Assembly: GCA_025351425.1 (NCBI GenBank)
Contig: JANXVY010000048.1
Coordinates: 1 to 36,202, forward strand
Origin: Hyphomicrobium sp.
GTDB lineage: Bacteria > Pseudomonadota > Alphaproteobacteria > Rhizobiales > Hyphomicrobiaceae
Length of the DNA stretch: 36,202 bases
Reading direction: 5' to 3'
In this document: one piece after another, positions 31,195-36,202 of the stretch
How the letters are laid out: each line of letters starts with the position of its first letter
How positions within the stretch are numbered: position 1 is the stretch's first letter
Notes under the pieces: model-generated
Seen by the model: only the letters and a program-made list of their open reading frames with translations
Database searches by the model: none
Told to the model about the DNA's origin: nothing
Translations under genes and position numbers: made by a program

Positions 31195-34179
31195 ATGAAC
31201 AACGAGCAGCCATCCCCGCCCCCTTCCGAACGCTCAACCCGCGCCTCGACGGTGCCTGAGGGCGAGACGCTGCCCGTCATCAAGGGCAGCCACGTCTATC
31301 TGATTGACGGCTCGGGCTACATTTTCCGCGCGTTTCATGCGTTGCCTCCGCTGACGCGCCCCTCGGACGGGCTTCCGGTCGGTGCGGTGCACGGCTTCTG
31401 CCAGATGCTGTGGAAGCTGATCGGCGACAGTAAGCTGTCCGACAAGCCGACCCACATAGCAGTCATATTTGATGCGGGGCGTGAAACCTTCCGCAACGCG
31501 ATCTACCCCAAATACAAGGCGCAACGCCCGCCGCCGCCCGAAGAACTGATCCCGCAGTTCGGGCTGATCCGCGACGCGACGGCCGCCTTCAACATCGCCT
31601 CCATCGAGCAGGACGGCTTTGAAGCCGACGACATCATCGCAACCTATGCCCGCGATGCCGTGGCCGCCGGCGGGGATGCAACCATCATCTCCTCCGACAA
31701 GGACCTGATGCAGTTGATTCAGCCCGGCGTCGTCATGCTCGATGGCATGAAGAACAAGCGCCTCGGCCCCGACGAGGTGTTCGAGAAGTTCGGCGTTGCA
31801 CCAAACAAGGTGATCGACGTCCAGGCGCTGGCCGGCGACAGCGTGGATAACGTGCCCGGCGTCCCCGGCATCGGCATCAAGACGGCGGCCGAACTGATCC
31901 ACACTTACGGCGACCTCGACACGCTGCTTGCCCGAGCGGGGGAGATCAAGCAGCCCAAGCGCCGTGAAAAGCTGATCGAGTTTGCCGATCAGGCCCGCAT
32001 TTCGCGCGAACTGGTGACGTTGAAGCAGGATGTGCCGGTCGAGTTTCCGCTCGACCGCTTAGCCGTCCGCGAGCCCGATTCGGCGGCGTTGCTGGGCTTC
32101 TTGCAGGCAATGGAATTCAACACGCTGACGCAGAAGATCGCAGGCGCCCTCGGCGCCGATCCGCCAGCAAGGCTCGCCCACTCCGTCGGCAGCACCGTCG
32201 CCAAGATGGCAGAGAGTGGCAAGGCGGCATCCCCCGAAGGTGCCGGCACGCCCTCCGCCGCCGTGGCCTACGAACTGGCGCGCGTCAAATCCGTGCCGCT
32301 CGACCGCGCCAAATATGAAACCGTAACCAGCCTCGAACAGCTGGAGCCCTGGATCGCCGCCGCGCGCGAGGCCGGCAGACTGGCATTCGATACGGAGACC
32401 ACCGGTCTCGACGCGCTGACCGCAGGTCTCGTCGGCCTGTCGATTGCGACCGCGCCCGGTAAAGCCTGCTATGTTCCGCTCGCCCACGTCGCGGGTGGCG
32501 GCGGCTTCGATTTCGGCGATTCGGCGCGCGCGCCCCAGGCCCCGATGAAGGAAACGCTGGCCGCCCTGAAGCCGCTGTTGGAGGACGCCTCCGTTCTCAA
32601 GATCGGCCACAACATAAAGTTCGACCTGCTGGTGATGGCGAACCACGGCATCGCGATGACGCCCGTAGATGATACGATGCTGCTGTCCTACGCGCTCGAC
32701 GGCGGCCGTGGCGAGCATGGCATGGACGCGCTCTCGCTGCGCCACCTCGGCCATACCTGCATCCCTTTCAGCCAGGTGGTCGAACATGCGCCCGGCGCGA
32801 AGAAATCTGAAAAAACCTTCGCCGGCGTGCCAATCGACAAGGCGACGCCTTACGCGGCCGAAGACGCCGACGTGACGTTGCGGCTGTGGGAAGTGTTACA
32901 CCCGAGGCTCCCGGCGGAGCGCATGAGCACCGTCTACGAGACCTTGGAACGCCCGCTGGTGCCGGTCATCGTGAGCATGGAACGGGCCGGCATCAAGGTC
33001 GACCGCGGCATTCTCCAGCGGCTGTCGTCGCAGTTTGCACAGGGCATCGCGCGCCTCGATGATGAGGTGAGCGCGCTCGTCGGCGTCAAGTTCAACCTCG
33101 CCAGCCCCAAGCAGTTGGGCGAACTGTTGTTCGACACCCTGAAGCTGCCCGGCGGCAAGAAGACCAAGACCGGCCAGTGGGAAACTCGTGCCAATACGCT
33201 CGACGATCTGGCTGCCAACGAGGAGTTGCCAGACGACGCCCGCGCGCTGGTCAACAAGATGCTGGAATGGCGCCAGCTGTCCAAGCTGCGCTCGACCTAT
33301 ACCGACAGCCTGCCCGATTACATGGATGCGAAGGGCCGCATCCATACCAGCTATTCGCTGGCCTCGACCACGACCGGGCGGCTCGCGTCCTCCGAGCCCA
33401 ATCTGCAGAATATCCCGATCCGCACCAAGGAAGGCCGGGAAATTCGCACAGCCTTCATCGCAGACGATGGCTGCCAGCTGATCTCGGCCGACTACTCCCA
33501 GATCGAGCTGCGCGTGCTGGCCCACATCGCCGATATTCCGCAGTTGCGAAAGGCCTTCGCCGACGGGCTCGATATCCACGCGATAACGGCGTCCGAAATG
33601 TTCGGCGTGCCCGTGAAGGACATGCCGGGCGACGTGCGCCGCCGCGCCAAGGCCATCAACTTCGGCATCATCTACGGCATTTCCGCATTCGGCCTTGCCA
33701 ATCAATTGGGCATTTCACGCGAGGAGGCTGGGCAGTACATCAAGACCTATTTCGCGCGCTTCCCCGGCATCCGCGACTACATGGAGCGCACCAAGAAGGC
33801 CGCACACGACAACGGCTACGTGGAGACGATTTTCGGCCGCCGCATCCACTATCCCGAGATCAACACCAAGAACCCGTCCATGCGCGGGTTTCTGGAGCGC
33901 GCGGCGATCAATGCGCCCATACAGGGTTCGGCCGCCGACATGATCCGCCGCGCCATGATCCGCATGCCGCATGCGTTGGCAGACGCCGGGCTGCAATCGA
34001 CCCGCATGCTGCTGCAAGTCCACGACGAACTGGTGTTTGAGGCGGCAGATAGCGAGGTCGAGCGCACGCTGGCGGTGGCGGTTCGCGTGATGGAATCAGC
34101 CCCCATGCCCGCCGTCCAAATGGCCGTCCCCGTCAAAGTCGACGCCAAAGCCGCTCCCAACTGGGAAGCCGCGCATTGA
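31195..34179 (+). CDS. polA: DNA polymerase I
   Basis: A 994-residue three-domain repair and replication enzyme. The 5'-3' exonuclease domain comes first (VYLIDGSGYIFRAFHALPPL, FDAGRETFRNAIYPKYKAQR, ALAGDSVDNVPGVPGIGIKT). The 3'-5' proofreading domain keeps its acidic residues: Asp399 and Glu401 in FDTETTG, KIGHNIKFDLL, and PYAAEDADVTLRL. The polymerase domain has Asp766 in DYSQIELRVLAHIA, the O helix RRRAKAINFGIIYG and VHDEL with Asp944. All activities should be intact. It is longer than E. coli Pol I (928), mostly through an N-terminal Pro/Ser-rich tail and an Ala-rich linker near residue 340. ATG 31195 has no obvious ribosome site. Confidence 0.97.
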   Translation: MNNEQPSPPPSERSTRASTVPEGETLPVIKGSHVYLIDGSGYIFRAFHALPPLTRPSDGLPVGAVHGFCQMLWKLIGDSKLSDKPTHIAVIFDAGRETFRNAIYPKYKAQRPPPPEELIPQFGLIRDATAAFNIASIEQDGFEADDIIATYARDAVAAGGDATIISSDKDLMQLIQPGVVMLDGMKNKRLGPDEVFEKFGVAPNKVIDVQALAGDSVDNVPGVPGIGIKTAAELIHTYGDLDTLLARAGEIKQPKRREKLIEFADQARISRELVTLKQDVPVEFPLDRLAVREPDSAALLGFLQAMEFNTLTQKIAGALGADPPARLAHSVGSTVAKMAESGKAASPEGAGTPSAAVAYELARVKSVPLDRAKYETVTSLEQLEPWIAAAREAGRLAFDTETTGLDALTAGLVGLSIATAPGKACYVPLAHVAGGGGFDFGDSARAPQAPMKETLAALKPLLEDASVLKIGHNIKFDLLVMANHGIAMTPVDDTMLLSYALDGGRGEHGMDALSLRHLGHTCIPFSQVVEHAPGAKKSEKTFAGVPIDKATPYAAEDADVTLRLWEVLHPRLPAERMSTVYETLERPLVPVIVSMERAGIKVDRGILQRLSSQFAQGIARLDDEVSALVGVKFNLASPKQLGELLFDTLKLPGGKKTKTGQWETRANTLDDLAANEELPDDARALVNKMLEWRQLSKLRSTYTDSLPDYMDAKGRIHTSYSLASTTTGRLASSEPNLQNIPIRTKEGREIRTAFIADDGCQLISADYSQIELRVLAHIADIPQLRKAFADGLDIHAITASEMFGVPVKDMPGDVRRRAKAINFGIIYGISAFGLANQLGISREEAGQYIKTYFARFPGIRDYMERTKKAAHDNGYVETIFGRRIHYPEINTKNPSMRGFLERAAINAPIQGSAADMIRRAMIRMPHALADAGLQSTRMLLQVHDELVFEAADSEVERTLAVAVRVMESAPMPAVQMAVPVKVDAKAAPNWEAAH

Positions 34180-34190
34180 GTGGGCACCGA

Positions 34191-34215
34191 GGGAGGGCCA
34201 AACGGCCCGTCCTTT
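34191..34215 (+). terminator. Probable terminator of polA
   Basis: GGGCC-AAAC-GGCCC, extended by a further GG/CC pairing beyond a short mismatch, followed by TTT. It starts 12 nt after the polA stop. The T tract is short, so termination may be incomplete. Confidence 0.5.
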
Positions 34216-34418
34216 GGAAACCCGCGACCCTTGGGCGAAAGGTCGAAAGAACTGTAGCGCGGGTGCCGCCTAGCTCGCGCTTGTGCTCTGCAACGTCGAC
34301 GGGCCGGCACATGATCAGGCCTTTTTATCCAGGCGGCGCTTCCGGCCACCCCGATCTTCGAGTACCATCCCTCCACGCGCCGGTATATTTCGTAAGGCTT
34401 GCACGTGGGGGGGATACC

Positions 34419-36202
34419 GTGCCGCGTCTATTCATCTCGCATTCGAGCCATGACAATGTCGCCGCGCTGGCGATCCGCCAGTGGCTGGTCGCCAACGGCT
34501 GGGCCGAGAGCGACGTGTTCATTGACCTCCACGATTTGCGAGCCGGTGCCCGCTGGCGTGCCGAGCTGCGCAAGGCCAACACCGCGTGCGAAGCCATCCT
34601 CTTGCTCGCCTCGCCCGAGGCGCTCGACAGCCCGGAATGCCAGGAGGAGCTGAAACTCGCCGACATCCTGGAGAAGGAGATCATCCCGGTCATCGTCCGC
34701 GACCTTGCGCTCGATGACGCGCGGCTCAACCGCTACAAGAACAAGGAAATCCAGATCGTCGATCTGCGCAACGTCCCGACCGAGCGCGTGCCGTCTGTCG
34801 AGTACCAGGGCCAGCCCCACGAGCTGAGCTTCAGCACGGCCGCGCTCGCCGCGATCAAGGCCCGGCTCGACGACCTCGGCATCTCGCCCGGCAGCTTCCC
34901 GTGGCAGCCGAGGGACAAGACACAAGGCCCCTACCCCGGCCTTGCGGCCTTCGGCGAGGACGACGCCGGCATCTTCTTCGGCCGCGAGGCGGACATCGTT
35001 GCCGGGCTCGCCAAGCTGAAGCTCATGCGCAAGCGCCGCTCGCCGCGCCTGCTCGTCATCCAGGCGGCCTCGGGTGCCGGCAAGTCGAGCTACCTCAGGG
35101 CCGGCCTGTGGCCGCGCCTCAAACGCGATCCCGATTTTGTCCCGCTCGCCATCGTGCGGCCCGCACAGGGTATCCTCACCGGGCCAGAGGGCATCGGCGA
35201 GCGCATCGTGCCCTGGTTCGAGCACCAGCGGAAGAAGAAGGTGCCGGGCGACATCGAGGCGAGCCTCCTGAACCCAAACAAGGTGATGGCCGCGACCGCG
35301 CTCGGGGGGCTGCTGACCGAGGCGACGGCACTGGCAACGGCCGCCCGCCGGGCCGGTGTCATCGACGCGCGTCCACCCGCTCCCCTGCTCGCCATCGACC
35401 AGGGCGAGGAGCTGTTCGCATCCGAGAACGCCGCCGAGAGCGACCGCTTCCTCGCGCTGCTGGCCAGCGTGTTCAACGACCTGCCCGAAGATGTCGACCC
35501 CTATGTCCTGCTGACCATCCGAGCCGACAGCGTTGAGCCGCTGCTCCAACGGTGGCCCGCGCTCGGGCTGGCGGCCCCTGAAACGCAGATGTTGCCCCCG
35601 CTTTCCCCGACCGCCTACCGCGACGTGATCGCCAAACCGGCCGAGGTCTACACGAGCCGCGTCCGCCGCCTTGTGGTCGAGCCCGCCCTCGCCGACCGGC
35701 TCGCCAGCGACGCAACCGGCGCCGACGCCTTGCCGCTGCTCGCCTTCACGCTGGAGAAGCTCTACGAGAAGTTCGGCGCCGACGGCAACCTGACGCTTGC
35801 ACGCTACGAGGGTCTCGGCGGCATCGGCGGCTCGATCGACCGGGCGCTTGCGGAAGCGCAGCGGCAGGCCGGCCCCGCAGGCACGGAGGCCAACCTCAAG
35901 CGCCTGTTGGTGCCGGGGCTCGCCACCTGGGACATGGGCGCGGGAGCCGCCAAGAGGCTGGTGGCGAGCGAGGCCGACCTCACGCAAGGCGCCCGTGCGG
36001 GGTTGAAGCCGCTCGCCGACGCCCTTGTCGCCAACCGCCTGCTGACCCGGGCCGTCGCCAGCGGTGCCACGCTGGAGGTCGCGCACGAGGCGCTGCTGCG
36101 CCGGCCGTTGATCGCGGGCTGGCTCGAAGCGCAGAAGGACGCCCTCAAGCTGCGCGACGACGTGCTGAAGGAGGCCGACGACTGGGGCAAGGGCGGCAAG
36201 CA
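34419..36202 (+). CDS. TIR-domain STAND NTPase (nSTAND1-like), 3' end outside window
   Basis: The frame is open for 594 codons from GTG 34419 (GGGGGGGAT just upstream) to the window edge. Residues 1-125 are a TIR domain: RLFISHSSHDN, then DLHDLRAGARWRAELRKA, then LLLASPEALDSPECQEELKL, where Glu77 occupies the NADase glutamate position. Residues about 170-480 resemble the nSTAND1 NTPase module: PYPGLAAFGEDDAGIFFGRE, Walker A ASGAGKSS with Lys222, and Walker B LLAIDQGEELF with Asp327, then ADALPLLAFTLEKLYEKF and LEVAHEALLRRPLIAGWLEA. In relatives a repeat sensor such as WD40 usually follows; here it is outside the window. Likely role: sensing followed by TIR-driven NAD loss or signalling. It sits after polA, behind a probable terminator, in a 239-nt gap. 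Confidence 0.9.
   Translation, partial: MPRLFISHSSHDNVAALAIRQWLVANGWAESDVFIDLHDLRAGARWRAELRKANTACEAILLLASPEALDSPECQEELKLADILEKEIIPVIVRDLALDDARLNRYKNKEIQIVDLRNVPTERVPSVEYQGQPHELSFSTAALAAIKARLDDLGISPGSFPWQPRDKTQGPYPGLAAFGEDDAGIFFGREADIVAGLAKLKLMRKRRSPRLLVIQAASGAGKSSYLRAGLWPRLKRDPDFVPLAIVRPAQGILTGPEGIGERIVPWFEHQRKKKVPGDIEASLLNPNKVMAATALGGLLTEATALATAARRAGVIDARPPAPLLAIDQGEELFASENAAESDRFLALLASVFNDLPEDVDPYVLLTIRADSVEPLLQRWPALGLAAPETQMLPPLSPTAYRDVIAKPAEVYTSRVRRLVVEPALADRLASDATGADALPLLAFTLEKLYEKFGADGNLTLARYEGLGGIGGSIDRALAEAQRQAGPAGTEANLKRLLVPGLATWDMGAGAAKRLVASEADLTQGARAGLKPLADALVANRLLTRAVASGATLEVAHEALLRRPLIAGWLEAQKDALKLRDDVLKEADDWGKGGK

Noticed and set aside
34428-36086. 552-codon open frame on the minus strand opposite the TIR-nSTAND gene
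   Set aside because: The plus-strand frame encodes recognisable TIR and Walker motifs and is open throughout, whereas the minus frame has shadow-type composition.
1-36202. CRISPR array or prophage
   Set aside because: No regularly spaced repeats, cas genes, integrase or phage structural genes were found.

Overview
The window is high-GC DNA from an alphaproteobacterium, most likely a member of the Hyphomicrobiales (Rhizobiales). The reasons are the run glyA-nrdR-ribD-ribE-ribB(A)-ribH-nusB-thiL, an ALAS-type hemA, an LdtR-type MarR regulator next to an L,D-transpeptidase, and palindromic AGAGC/GGAAAA intergenic repeats of a kind I associate with that order. No 16S rRNA or other decisive marker is present, so the genus cannot be named.

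Layout. 1-130: C-terminal end of an IS630-type transposase. 217-1970 (minus): extensin-like protein and glutathione S-transferase. 2293-3375: 3-hydroxyisobutyryl-CoA hydrolase-like enzyme. 3599-6195: cell-envelope block of ldtR, a secreted L,D-transpeptidase and a predicted periplasmic truncated haemoglobin. 6196-6834: non-coding, with repeats and an FNR/FixK-like site. 6835-9672: hemA and glyA, separated by a structured non-coding stretch. 9778-16016: nrdR and the riboflavin/nusB/thiL run, many genes overlapping or nearly so. 16007-20486: an acetyltransferase, a second L,D-transpeptidase, a secreted protein of unknown function and a PilZ-type protein. 20551-22492: tRNA-Asn and an OFA-family transporter. 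22646-26377: carotenoid genes, with crtI and fni on the minus strand diverging from crtW. 26455-29360: a long CoA-transferase and a lipoprotein of unknown function. 29411-31081: a small accessory-looking stretch ending at tRNA-Arg(CCG), with an orphan membrane-anchored protein between direct repeats. 31195-34179: polA. 34419 to the window end: an incomplete TIR plus STAND-NTPase gene.

How the genes work together. Most of the window is core metabolism: tetrapyrrole entry (hemA), one-carbon supply (glyA), NrdR control of ribonucleotide reductases, and flavin and thiamine cofactor synthesis. Two L,D-transpeptidases and the extensin-like protein act on the wall or envelope. The carotenoid trio implies ketocarotenoid production, but crtE, crtB and crtY are not here. 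The riboflavin run contains a RibB fused to a GTP cyclohydrolase II-like domain that lacks the zinc cysteines, so a working RibA must lie elsewhere.

The best candidate for an under-described system is the TIR-nSTAND gene at the right edge. It has the build of an NAD-depleting or signalling defence protein, but its sensor end and any partner genes lie outside the window. The next most interesting items are the direct-repeat-bounded orphan gene at 29.4-30.3 kb, the structured region between hemA and glyA, the paired hairpins around nrdR, and the haemoglobin with an apolar distal pocket. All calls come from reading the sequence by eye; no database search was run.
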